Shown here piece by piece: positions 1 through 7,520 of a stretch of 33,935 nt of DNA. Made by a program: the position numbers and the translations under genes. Source of the stretch: an uncultured Bacteroidota bacterium (lineage in GTDB: Bacteria; Bacteroidota; Bacteroidia; Chitinophagales; Chitinophagaceae). Each line of letters begins with the position of its first letter. The first letter of the stretch is position 1. The stretch lies in assembly GCA_903874055.1 (NCBI GenBank), contig CAIQQR010000101.1, forward strand, positions 1 to 33,935. The letters are read 5' to 3'. A model generated the notes under the pieces. The model did no database searches. It was not told the origin of the DNA and saw only the letters and a list, made by a program, of their open reading frames with translations.

Positions 1-1173
1 ATGTGCGTTTAAACAAGCAGTAATATCGTTTTTTACGGCGCCATCATCGTAGTTTTCTCCTGGTAAATTATGCTTTTTTGCATATGCTGGAATATTCGCT
101 ACAGCATGATCTGCTGTTAAGAAAACGGTATAATTATCTTTACCCACTTGTTTGTCTAAGAAACTAAAAAAGTCAGCTAAAATTTCATCTAACTTAACAT
201 AGCCGTCTAATGTTTCCCATGAATTTGGTCCAAAACTATGACCAATATAATCCGGTGAGGAAAAACTTACTGCTAATAAATCTGTAATATTATCTTGTCC
301 TAAATGCTCGTTTAACAATGCTTGTTTTGCAATATCAATCACTAAATTATTGCCATACGGAGTTGAAGTAATTTTGCTATAATCCTTTCCTACAAAGGAT
401 TTAAAGTCATAAGGAAAATGCTTTGCATCTTTGCCAAATGGAGTAGACTCGTACTCATTTTCGTCAGCGTCGCAGTTATTTTCATAAATTGATTTTGACA
501 AACTTAAGTCCCAACCTTTACTGTACAAACTATCAACATGATGTGCATTGTTATAGCTTGTAAGCCATGATGGTAAAGTGTTTGCATAATAGGTGGAAGT
601 AATAAAATTACCCGATTTTGTATCATACCAATAAGCTGCATCCGCAGCATGACCTGCTGGAATAATAGCACCTCGGTCTTTTAAAGAAACACCAATTACT
701 TTGCTTTTGAAATTGGTAGCTAATTTTAATTCGTCTCCAATAGTGCTTGTCCAAACATTTACTGGACTCATTTGTCCAGCTGCATTATTGCTAATTCCTA
801 CCGCTTGTACCGATGCATCTTCTACACAATACACTTGCTTTTGTTTTACATTATCATACCAACTATTTCCAGCAATACCATGCAGGGCAGGAACACTTCC
901 AGTATATACGCAGGTATGGCCACATGCAGTGACTGTTGGAACATAAGGGATCATGGTATTGTCACAAGTTGTCCCTTGATTTATAAAGTGTAAAAATCCA
1001 TTTTGAGATTTAAAAAAAGGCTTGAATTTATTGACATAATCCCATCTCATTTGGTCTACCACAATGCCAACCACTAATTTGGGTTTAGCACTTGTCTTAA
1101 TGGGATTTACTTGTTTTTGAGCAAATGTTGAAAGGCTTAGCAAGCAAATGCTAATTGTAATTATAATACGCAT
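1..1173 (-). CDS. pafA: PafA-type alkaline phosphatase, C-terminus cut by window edge
   Basis: A reading frame stays open from an ATG at 1171..1173 to the left edge, giving 391 visible residues. It starts with a signal peptide (about residues 1-18, ending STFAQ), so the product is exported. It looks like the alkaline phosphatase superfamily phosphomonoesterase PafA, which hydrolyses phosphate monoesters in the periplasm. The catalytic set can be read: Asp40 (metal), Thr82 in PTVTACGHT (nucleophile), Asn103 in AGNSWYD, Lys165 and Arg167 in SLKDRGA, Asp308/His312 in PDYIGH, and Asp355/His356 in TADHA. The spacing Thr-Asn-Lys-Arg (21, 62 and 2 residues) is what I recall for Elizabethkingia PafA. 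The enzyme is usually near 550 residues, so about 150 C-terminal residues, including the last metal His, lie outside. It is divergent from the acyltransferase at 1266. Confidence in the family is high and in the exact substrate moderate. Confidence 0.9.
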   Translation of the reverse strand, partial: MRIIITISICLLSLSTFAQKQVNPIKTSAKPKLVVGIVVDQMRWDYVNKFKPFFKSQNGFLHFINQGTTCDNTMIPYVPTVTACGHTCVYTGSVPALHGIAGNSWYDNVKQKQVYCVEDASVQAVGISNNAAGQMSPVNVWTSTIGDELKLATNFKSKVIGVSLKDRGAIIPAGHAADAAYWYDTKSGNFITSTYYANTLPSWLTSYNNAHHVDSLYSKGWDLSLSKSIYENNCDADENEYESTPFGKDAKHFPYDFKSFVGKDYSKITSTPYGNNLVIDIAKQALLNEHLGQDNITDLLAVSFSSPDYIGHSFGPNSWETLDGYVKLDEILADFFSFLDKQVGKDNYTVFLTADHAVANIPAYAKKHNLPGENYDDGAVKNDITACLNAH

Positions 1174-1238
1174 ATAGCAATGAATTTATATGATCGCAAT
1201 TTACGCTAATTATTAACGCTTTAAAGGCAAAAATTGTT

Positions 1239-1246
1239 TAAATTTG
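1239..1246 (+). promoter_or_regulatory. Putative -7 promoter element for the acyltransferase gene
   Basis: TAAATTTG matches the Bacteroidota -7 consensus TAnnTTTG exactly and lies 19 bases before the ATG at 1266. No clear -33 TTG is visible at the expected distance. The call rests on motif, position and the repeated use of the same element elsewhere in this window. Confidence 0.5.
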
Positions 1247-1265
1247 CATTAATAATTAATACTAT

Positions 1266-2519
1266 ATGGCAGACATTTTTGATCGTTTAATTAAAAACTA
1301 CGGACCTATCGGACAACATCGTGAAAGAGCACATGGTTACTTTGCATTTCCAAAATTGGATGGTGAAGTTGGTTCAAAAATGAAATTTAGAGGTCAAGAA
1401 ATGATTGTTTGGAGCTTGAATAACTATTTAGGTCTAGCCAATCATCCCGAAGTACGTAAAGCCGATGCGGATGCAAGTGCTCAATACGGCTTGGCTTTGC
1501 CGATGGGTGCAAGAATGATGAGTGGTAACAGTGATTTACACGAACAATTAGAAAAAGAATTAGCCGATTTTGTTCAAAAAGAGGATTCTATCTTAATGAA
1601 CTATGGATATCAAGGTATCATGAGTGCAATTGATGCTATTTGTGGAAGACACGATGTGGTGGTGTATGATGCAGAATGTCATGCATGTATTATTGATGCT
1701 TTAAGAATGATTCCTGGTCACCGTTTTGTTTTTAAACATAATGATGTCGAGGATTGTGAAAAGCAATTAACAAGAGCTCAGGCTTTAGCTGAAAAGCAAG
1801 GTGGTGGTATATTGGTCATTACAGAGGGTGTTTTTGGTATGGCAGGTGATCAGGGTAAATTAAAAGAAATTGCAGCTTTGAAAAAAAAGTTTGCTTTTCG
1901 TTTATTGGTTGATGATGCCCATGGCTTTGGAACCTTAGGGGAAACTGGGGCAGGTGCAGGGGAAGCGCAGGGTTGCCAAGATGAAATCGATTTATACTTT
2001 TCAACTTTTGCAAAAAGTATGGCTTCGATAGGTGCATTTATGGCGGGTCCAAGAACTATTATTGATTATATACGCTACAATATCCGTTCTCAAATATTTG
2101 CTAAGAGTTTGCCAATGCCGTATGTAGTTGGTAATTTAAAGCGTTTAGAATTATTAAGATCTAAGCCTGAGTTAAAGGCAAACCTTTGGAAAAATGCTTT
2201 GGCATTGCAAAATGGACTAAAAGAAAAAGGATTTGATATTGGCAAAACTGATTCAGTGGTAACTCCGGTGTATATGAAAGGTGGGGTTGAAGAAGCAACT
2301 GCAATGGTAATGGATATCAGAGAGAATTATAAAATATTTTGTTCCATTGTTGTATACCCTGTAATTCCAAAAGGACATATCATTTATCGTTTAATTCCAA
2401 CTGCAGTGCATACACAAGAAGAAATTGACTTGACATTAAAAGCATTTAGTGAAACGAAAGCGAAGTTAGATGCGGGTGCATACAAAGCGAATGAAATTCC
2501 GGATATGGCTAATAAGTAA
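1266..2519 (+). CDS. PLP-dependent alpha-oxoamine synthase (serine palmitoyltransferase / cysteate acyltransferase type)
   Basis: This 417-residue fold-type I PLP enzyme belongs to the alpha-oxoamine synthase family (KBL, AONS, SPT), which condenses an amino acid with an acyl thioester and releases CO2. Visible active-site features are the ring-stacking His139 (DAECHA), Asp217/His219 (VDDAHGFG) and the Schiff-base Lys250 (STFAKSMASIGAF). The N-terminus (GYFAFPKLDGE, then WSLNNYLGLANHPEV) resembles a Bacteroidota subgroup that, as I recall it, includes enzymes making sphingolipid or capnine (sulfonolipid) long-chain bases. There is no biotin or threonine-catabolism gene nearby, which argues weakly against AONS or KBL. 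The preferred reading is a membrane-lipid base synthase using serine or cysteate; the substrate cannot be settled from sequence by eye. It is monocistronic and convergent with the YihY gene, eight bases away. Confidence 0.85.
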   Translation: MADIFDRLIKNYGPIGQHRERAHGYFAFPKLDGEVGSKMKFRGQEMIVWSLNNYLGLANHPEVRKADADASAQYGLALPMGARMMSGNSDLHEQLEKELADFVQKEDSILMNYGYQGIMSAIDAICGRHDVVVYDAECHACIIDALRMIPGHRFVFKHNDVEDCEKQLTRAQALAEKQGGGILVITEGVFGMAGDQGKLKEIAALKKKFAFRLLVDDAHGFGTLGETGAGAGEAQGCQDEIDLYFSTFAKSMASIGAFMAGPRTIIDYIRYNIRSQIFAKSLPMPYVVGNLKRLELLRSKPELKANLWKNALALQNGLKEKGFDIGKTDSVVTPVYMKGGVEEATAMVMDIRENYKIFCSIVVYPVIPKGHIIYRLIPTAVHTQEEIDLTLKAFSETKAKLDAGAYKANEIPDMANK

Positions 2520-2527
2520 AAAACTTT

Positions 2528-3484
2528 TTAATTGAAGTAATCAATTTTCTCTTGTTCGTTTTTAATCAACTCAATACTTACATTTAATTCAAATCCAATT
2601 AAGAGAATTAGAGAATTAATGTAAATGAGGGTCATAACAATTAATACCGTTCCAATAGAGCCGTAGATTTTATTATAGCTACTAAAATGGTTTACCCAAT
2701 AGGAGAATCCAACAGTAGTCAGTAACATTAAGATAGTTGATAATAATGCGCCAGGGGAAACCAGTGGCCATTTTTCTTTTACATAAGGCGCAAACTTGTA
2801 GATAAAGGCATTGCCAAAGAACAATAGTAAAATAATAATCAACCATCGTAAAGTATTCCAATATGGCAATAGGGTACTTTTTTTAATATCAAAACCAGCT
2901 CTCAATAAGGATGATAATTGATCCTGGCCAATAAGTACAAATAAGCTTGCGAATACCAATAAAATTAACATGATGGTTAATCTTAACGCCCTCATTCTTT
3001 GATGTAAAAAGAATGGTTTGTTTTGCATGATCGATTTATCAAAACTTCTAATAATTCCAGTCATTGCGTTGGAAGCATAAAAAAGCAATAATAAAAATCC
3101 AAAAGAGAAAACTCCTACGTGTTGACTTAATAAATCATTAATAATTTCAAGAATAAAATTATAGGTGCTCGAGTTGGGAGCAATGTCTTTAAACAAATTA
3201 AGTATTTGTGTTTTTATTTTAAAGGACTTAGGGAAATAAGGAATTAATGAAAACAAAAATAAAAACCCAGCAGGCAATGCCATGATAAGGTTAAAGGATA
3301 TGGCAGATGCTCTGTCATATAAACCCAATGTATTTAATTGTTTGAATAAAAATTTAACTACCTGGAAAACATTAATTCGTTGAAATCCTGGCAAGTAGAT
3401 TTGCTTTGCTCTCCTTTTAAGAAAGTTAAGAATGGGTCCAAATACTGTTTTAAAAAAAGCAAAGATTACTTTTAAAATAACCAA
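2528..3484 (-). CDS. YihY/BrkB family inner-membrane protein
   Basis: The product has 318 residues with about six hydrophobic helices: near residues 49-65 (MALPAGFLFLFSLIPYF), 120-140, 168-186, 210-228, 243-260 and 276-295. The sequence LYDRASAISFNLIMALPAGFLFL and the late segment YKIYGSIGTVLIVMTLIYI are characteristic of the YihY/UPF0761 (formerly BrkB or ribonuclease BN) family. Its molecular role is not established; the old RNase BN label is known to be wrong. The chosen start is a TTG at 3482..3484, because no in-frame ATG or GTG exists between the upstream stop and residue 49, which is already inside the first membrane segment. It begins seven bases after mltG ends, so the two are almost certainly co-transcribed. 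The lysine-rich N-terminus (KRRAKQ) and C-terminus probably face the cytoplasm. Confidence 0.85.
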   Translation of the reverse strand: MVILKVIFAFFKTVFGPILNFLKRRAKQIYLPGFQRINVFQVVKFLFKQLNTLGLYDRASAISFNLIMALPAGFLFLFSLIPYFPKSFKIKTQILNLFKDIAPNSSTYNFILEIINDLLSQHVGVFSFGFLLLLFYASNAMTGIIRSFDKSIMQNKPFFLHQRMRALRLTIMLILLVFASLFVLIGQDQLSSLLRAGFDIKKSTLLPYWNTLRWLIIILLLFFGNAFIYKFAPYVKEKWPLVSPGALLSTILMLLTTVGFSYWVNHFSSYNKIYGSIGTVLIVMTLIYINSLILLIGFELNVSIELIKNEQEKIDYFN

Positions 3485-3491
3485 TGGAATG

Positions 3492-4511
3492 CTAGTGATA
3501 TTGATTCTTCCTTTTTTGATATTCGTCTAATTTAAGTTGATATTCTTTTGCAAATTTACTATGTTCTTCGAATGTAGCACTAAAATGATGATAGCCACTA
3601 AAATCGGCCTTCGCTACAAAATACAAATAATTTGTTTTAGGGGCGTTTAAAACTAAGTCAATAGTTTTGGGGCTAGGCGTACAAATAGGGCCTGGAGGTA
3701 ATCCTAAATTACGATAAGTATTATAAGGGGAAGGGTTGCTTAAATACTTTTCATAAATACGAGTGATTGTAAAATCCTGCATTGCAAACTTAATGGTTGG
3801 GCAAGCTTGTAAACGCATATTTTTTTGTAATCTATTTTGATAAACACTTGCAATTAAACTTTTATCACTATCGTAATTACATTCTTCTTCTACAATGGAA
3901 GCCAATGTGTACACTTCATTAGGAGTCATTCCTATTGCTTCAGCTTTTCTTTTTCTGTCGTTTGATTTCCAAAACTGATCATGTTGATCCTTCATCTTTT
4001 GCATTAATTTAGAAAGGGAGGTGGACCAATACATGGTATAAGTATTGGGAATAAATAAACTTAGCAATTGCGTGGTATCGGTTCCATAAGCCGCAAGAGA
4101 ATCATTGCTGTTAAAAAATTGAGCAGCAGTTAAACTGTCAACTGCTAAATTATTTCCAATGAACTTGGCAAGTTCTCCTCGGGTACGCACTTTATTAAGT
4201 ACTAAATTAACGGTAGCTTGTTGGTTATTACGTAACATGCGCACTAAGGAAAGTAAACTGGTATTTCTTTTTACTAAAAATTTACCAGGTTTAATTTTTG
4301 AGTCAACATTAAGTAATTTGGCAAGCAATAAAAAACTAGGCTTGTCTAAAATTATTTTATTGGCCAGTAAACTATCCGATAATACAATTAATCCATTATT
4401 GCTATACTCAAAACTCGTTTTCTCTTTACCAAAATGAGTAGTGCTTAAGAATACATTGTAAGATTCATAGCATAATAAAAGAACTAATAGTGTTAGGATA
4501 AGCTTTTTCAT
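3492..4511 (-). CDS. mltG: Endolytic murein transglycosylase MltG (YceG-like)
   Basis: MltG is a membrane-anchored lytic transglycosylase that cuts nascent peptidoglycan glycan strands near the inner membrane and limits chain length. The 339-residue product has one N-terminal membrane segment (residues 2-15) and no other. A LysM-like subdomain follows (IKPGKFLVKRNTSLLSLVRML, about 73-93), then the YceG catalytic domain. The signature LASIVEEECN holds the presumed catalytic Glu208, aligned with the Glu of ASIVEKE in E. coli MltG. The family sequence YQNRLQKNMRLQACPTIKFAM and the late motif GLPPGPICTPSPKTID are also present. Length is normal for the family. It lies downstream of secG, separated by a terminator-like hairpin, and is followed after seven bases by the YihY gene. 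No obvious promoter of its own was seen. Confidence 0.93.
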   Translation of the reverse strand: MKKLILTLLVLLLCYESYNVFLSTTHFGKEKTSFEYSNNGLIVLSDSLLANKIILDKPSFLLLAKLLNVDSKIKPGKFLVKRNTSLLSLVRMLRNNQQATVNLVLNKVRTRGELAKFIGNNLAVDSLTAAQFFNSNDSLAAYGTDTTQLLSLFIPNTYTMYWSTSLSKLMQKMKDQHDQFWKSNDRKRKAEAIGMTPNEVYTLASIVEEECNYDSDKSLIASVYQNRLQKNMRLQACPTIKFAMQDFTITRIYEKYLSNPSPYNTYRNLGLPPGPICTPSPKTIDLVLNAPKTNYLYFVAKADFSGYHHFSATFEEHSKFAKEYQLKLDEYQKRKNQYH

Positions 4512-4525
4512 ATTTCAAAATACAT

Positions 4526-4554
4526 AAAAAATCCCCATCTTTTTGAGATGGGGA
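4526..4554 (-). terminator. Rho-independent terminator-like hairpin between secG and mltG
   Basis: Read on the minus strand, a perfect 9-bp stem (TCCCCATCT/AGATGGGGA, 4532..4540 with 4546..4554) with a five-base loop is followed directly by six T residues (4531..4526). This is the classic intrinsic terminator form. It sits 15 bases before the mltG start, so it could end most transcripts after secG and lower mltG-yihY expression. Confidence 0.75.
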
Positions 4555-4573
4555 CAAAATCATATATAAAATT

Positions 4574-4598
4574 CAATTTTCCACGCAATGTGGAATTG
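4574..4598 (-). other. Second hairpin just after the secG stop codon
   Basis: TTCCAC (4579..4584) pairs with GTGGAA (4590..4595) around a five-base loop. The stem is extended by CAA/TTG (4574..4576 with 4596..4598) past a two-base bulge. It lies five bases beyond the secG stop on the transcript and precedes the stronger terminator. It may stabilise the 3' end of the upstream mRNA; this role is inference. Confidence 0.4.
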
Positions 4599-4602
4599 AG
4601 TG

Positions 4603-4956
4603 CTATTTTTTCTCTACTGGAGTGCTTTGGTTAGCTGGAGCTTGTTGCACTGGTGCTGCTTGTTGAGGCGCTGTAGTAGTTGAGGTATTTACTTTGTTGA
4701 TTAAATCCTTTTCGCTACTTGATCCACTTGCTGATTTTAAGAAAAGGGTAGAAGACATTGCTAAAACAGCAATAACGAGTACAAAAATCCAAGTACCTTT
4801 TTCTAAAACGTCAGTTGTTTGTTTAACACCCATAAAGTTGTTTGACAAACCGCCCACATTTGCATTTAATCCGCCCCCTTTTGGGTTTTGAATTAATACC
4901 ATAAATCCAAGTCCGATACAAGCAGTAACCATTAAGATTATAAATAAAGTAATCAT
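4603..4956 (-). CDS. secG: Protein-export membrane protein SecG
   Basis: SecG is the small accessory subunit of the SecYEG translocon in the inner membrane. The 117-residue product has two hydrophobic helices (about residues 2-22 and 54-72). They are joined by the family loop LIQNPKGGGLNANVGG, with the later motif NNFMGVKQTTDVLEKGTW. The C-terminal 35 residues form a low-complexity Ser/Thr/Pro/Gln/Ala tail (TTTAPQQAAPVQQAPANQ), longer than in E. coli but common in Bacteroidota. The start codon overlaps the stop of the upstream helical-repeat gene in an ATGA arrangement, indicating translational coupling. Two hairpins lie downstream. Confidence 0.95.
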   Translation of the reverse strand: MITLFIILMVTACIGLGFMVLIQNPKGGGLNANVGGLSNNFMGVKQTTDVLEKGTWIFVLVIAVLAMSSTLFLKSASGSSSEKDLINKVNTSTTTAPQQAAPVQQAPANQSTPVEKK

Positions 4957-5672
4957 TTGTTTTGTTTTAATTGTTCAATTCGAGACGCAAAATAAACGGA
5001 TTTTTCAGGAAAAATAAAACTTAATTTAGAATAGATGTCAATTGCCTTCCGATTATTGCCTTGTTTTTCCCAAACTTCAGCCATTGCCTCTGTTATGACT
5101 TCAGTTGCATTATTGGCCTTTTCGGCTATAATTGCTATCAATTTCTCCTGTTCTTCGCCAATTTCGGTCAAATTTGGGTTATTTTCCGCTTGTTTGTTAA
5201 TTATCTTCAGCCAAGCCGTAAAGCTCCTTAATTGCTTGGTAAATTTATCCTGAGGGAGCTTTGAAAGGTCAATTTCAATGCCTTGGGCACCAAAATAGTC
5301 CTTAACAATCTGTGGAGCTTCTTTTTCAAAGTCTAATTTTTCCGATTCAACCGACTCGTTAAATTGAGCTAATTGTTCAGAAATAAGGGTGTTTAATTTA
5401 GCCTCAATGGGTGCAGCGATAGTATCTGCTTCCTCATTGGAAAGCCATTGATGTAATTGTAATGCAGTTGGAAAATAGCTACTTGCTATTTGTAACTGAG
5501 CAGCATATTTATCTGATTGTTCGAGTGCATATTTTTTTGCCAACAATAATTGTAAACTTGGGCTAAACGCATTTTCAGCAACACAGTTTTCTAATACACT
5601 GGTTTCCATGTTTGAAAGGTCATCTTGGCCTGTCCACTTTAATAAAATTGTATTCAATGTAGATAGGTTCAT
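4953..5672 (-). CDS. Conserved helical-repeat (TPR-like) protein of unknown function
   Basis: This 239-residue protein has no signal peptide or membrane segment and is rich in Glu, Lys, Ala and Leu, consistent with an all-helical cytoplasmic protein. The only recognisable repeat is a single TPR-like helix pair at the C-terminus: AEVWEKQGNNRKAIDIYSKL followed by SFIFPEKSVYFASRI (about residues 199-233). The middle (residues 85-150) is acidic and probably partly disordered. I do not recognise a named family. It lies three bases after lptE and its stop overlaps the secG start, so it is expressed with envelope-export genes. An assembly or export helper role is possible but is only inference from position. 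Confidence 0.75.
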   Translation of the reverse strand: MNLSTLNTILLKWTGQDDLSNMETSVLENCVAENAFSPSLQLLLAKKYALEQSDKYAAQLQIASSYFPTALQLHQWLSNEEADTIAAPIEAKLNTLISEQLAQFNESVESEKLDFEKEAPQIVKDYFGAQGIEIDLSKLPQDKFTKQLRSFTAWLKIINKQAENNPNLTEIGEEQEKLIAIIAEKANNATEVITEAMAEVWEKQGNNRKAIDIYSKLSFIFPEKSVYFASRIEQLKQNK

Positions 5673-5675
5673 TAA

Positions 5676-6212
5676 TTACCAGTTTGAAAAAATTTGGTTA
5701 AAAATATCATCAGTTATATTGCGAACAATATCATCCATTAATTGCCCCTCGGCTTGATTTAAAGTAAGATTTGCTGAAAAGTCAAAGTTTCTAGATACAT
5801 CAAATTCTTGTTCTTTATTATCTAAAGTTTTTTTCAATAAAACATGGACTGTAACTGTTAAACGATTGGTGGTGGCTTGTTGTGCGCTTACACCAACAGT
5901 TTGCGTAGGATCATAATTAGTAATGGTTGCATAAATTTGATAATGTGCATCATCGCTATTGGTCCTTGTTAATTTGGTTTGCCCAATAATTTTTTGCTGT
6001 AATTTATCAGTTAACAATGGCGCTAATTGTGGGTTCACATATCTAGCTTTGTTTTCGATAAATCCAATTTTAACTGTTTTTACATTATCAGGTATAATGG
6101 CATCCTTAAAACTATAAATTCCACATCCCGATAAAATGGAGGTAAAAAGTACAACCACTATCATGCTTAAATAGACAAACAGCTTGTTAGTATATGAAAA
6201 TTTATTCTTCAA
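5676..6212 (-). CDS. lptE: LptE-family lipoprotein (LPS assembly)
   Basis: LptE is the outer-membrane lipoprotein that plugs and supports LptD in lipopolysaccharide insertion. The 178-residue product has a lipoprotein signal peptide with lipobox LSGC and lipidated Cys30. It is followed by GIYSFKDA and by IPDNVKTVKIGFIENKA, the pattern of the Bacteroidota LptE family. The C-terminal half has the expected strand-helix layout, ending NITDDIFNQIFSNW. The start is a TTG (6210..6212) that overlaps the upstream regulator by 11 bases. The first in-frame ATG is residue 17 and would remove the positively charged n-region (KNK..NK) of the signal peptide, so TTG is preferred. lptD is not in the window. 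Confidence 0.88.
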   Translation of the reverse strand: MKNKFSYTNKLFVYLSMIVVVLFTSILSGCGIYSFKDAIIPDNVKTVKIGFIENKARYVNPQLAPLLTDKLQQKIIGQTKLTRTNSDDAHYQIYATITNYDPTQTVGVSAQQATTNRLTVTVHVLLKKTLDNKEQEFDVSRNFDFSANLTLNQAEGQLMDDIVRNITDDIFNQIFSNW

Positions 6213-7491
6213 TGTTGTATTCTTTAATTTTTCTATATAATGTTCTTTCGCTAATGCCTAAATCAGTAGCAGCATCTTTTCTTCGTCCACGGTGCTTTTT
6301 TAACGCCTTTAAAATTAGTTCTTTTTCTTTATCCATGATATTTAATGACTCTTCCACTTCATAATGGCCTTGCATATCATTATCTATTATTAAAGGCTGA
6401 GAATTAATTATTGGTTGTGGGTTACTAATATGAACAGGAGCAATTGGATTTGAAGCATTGTTTGGGGCTGTAATAGACGAATGTTGGATATTATTTTGTA
6501 AAAGATCCTCTTTAAGTTCATTCATGATAGATTCCCTCGTAAAATTACCGGATTGACCAGCAATAGAAGGGTTCTGTAAAATTTCAAAGAACATTTTTTT
6601 CAATTCATTTACATCCTTTTTCATGTCAAAGAAAAGCTTGTATAAAATTTCTCTTTCATTGGCAAACTCACCAACAGGAGCTCCAGTTACCATTGGCATA
6701 TTATGCTTTGTGACCTGTGGTAAAAAGCCCGCTAAAATTTGTCCATTAATTTGATCAGTTGTACTTAAAACAGAAATTTGTTCTGCAATATTTTTCAATT
6801 CACGCACATTACCTGGCCAACTATAAGTAGTTAATAAACCACGCGCTTCTTCGTCTAAAAAAATAGGTTTTGTTTTATATTTTTCAGCAAAGTCCACCAC
6901 AAATTTTCTAAATAATAAAGGGATGTCTTCCTTTCTATCTCTTAAACTTGGTACTCTAATAGGTACCGTGTTTAAACGATAATATAAGTCCTCTCTAAAT
7001 TTGCCTTTTTGTGTAAATTCCATTAATTCTCTATTGGTAGCTGCAATAACACGTACATCTGTTTTTTGCACTTTAGAGGAACCCACTCTTATAAACTCAC
7101 CAGTTTCTAACACACGCAATAAACGAGCTTGCGTACCCAATGGCATTTCGCCAATTTCATCTAAAAATATAGTACCCCCATTTACGGTTTCAAAATATCC
7201 TTTGCGACTGTCCACAGCCCCTGTGAAAGATCCTTTTTCGTGTCCAAATAATTCTGAATCAATGGTGCCCTCTGGAATGGCACCGCAGTTCACTGCAATA
7301 AATGGATTGTGTTTACGTGCCGAAAGGCTATGAATAATTTGAGAAAAAACTTCTTTACCAACTCCAGATTCTCCAACAATCAAAACGGTCAAGTCGGTTG
7401 CCGCAACTTGCTCCGCAGTATTCAATGCATGGTTTAGCGAAGGCGTGTTGCCAATAATACTAAACCTGTTTTTTAAAGATTGTAAATCCAT
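6202..7491 (-). CDS. Sigma-54-interacting AAA+ transcriptional regulator with Fis-type HTH
   Basis: The 429-residue bacterial enhancer-binding protein activates sigma-54 RNA polymerase by ATP hydrolysis. The AAA+ domain starts almost at the N-terminus: Walker A GESGVGKE (40-47), sigma-contacting loop GSFTGA (87-92; the usual form is GAFTGA), Walker B TIFLDE (107-112), arginine-finger region FREDLYYRLN (165-174) and WPGNVREL (225-232). A linker of about 130 residues with a short amphipathic helix (DVNELKKMFFEILQN) leads to a C-terminal Fis-like helix-turn-helix (RRKDAATDLGISERTLYRKIKE). There is no receiver, GAF or PAS domain, so control is by abundance, a partner protein or the linker. It sits 29 bases after miaB and overlaps lptE, placing it at the head of the lptE-secG cluster. 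Its target promoters are unknown; I saw no convincing -24/-12 site here. Confidence 0.92.
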   Translation of the reverse strand: MDLQSLKNRFSIIGNTPSLNHALNTAEQVAATDLTVLIVGESGVGKEVFSQIIHSLSARKHNPFIAVNCGAIPEGTIDSELFGHEKGSFTGAVDSRKGYFETVNGGTIFLDEIGEMPLGTQARLLRVLETGEFIRVGSSKVQKTDVRVIAATNRELMEFTQKGKFREDLYYRLNTVPIRVPSLRDRKEDIPLLFRKFVVDFAEKYKTKPIFLDEEARGLLTTYSWPGNVRELKNIAEQISVLSTTDQINGQILAGFLPQVTKHNMPMVTGAPVGEFANEREILYKLFFDMKKDVNELKKMFFEILQNPSIAGQSGNFTRESIMNELKEDLLQNNIQHSSITAPNNASNPIAPVHISNPQPIINSQPLIIDNDMQGHYEVEESLNIMDKEKELILKALKKHRGRRKDAATDLGISERTLYRKIKEYNIEE

Positions 7492-7520
7492 AGTATAATT
7501 ATTTATCCTATATAAGTTTA

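Noticed and set aside
701..993. Two short plus-strand open frames (81 and 73 codons).
   Set aside because: They lie antisense to the PafA gene, whose frame has clear catalytic motifs through this region.
2510..2545. A possible bidirectional terminator between the acyltransferase and YihY genes.
   Set aside because: Only a four-base-pair stem (AAGT/ACTT) can form around an A-run, too weak to claim.
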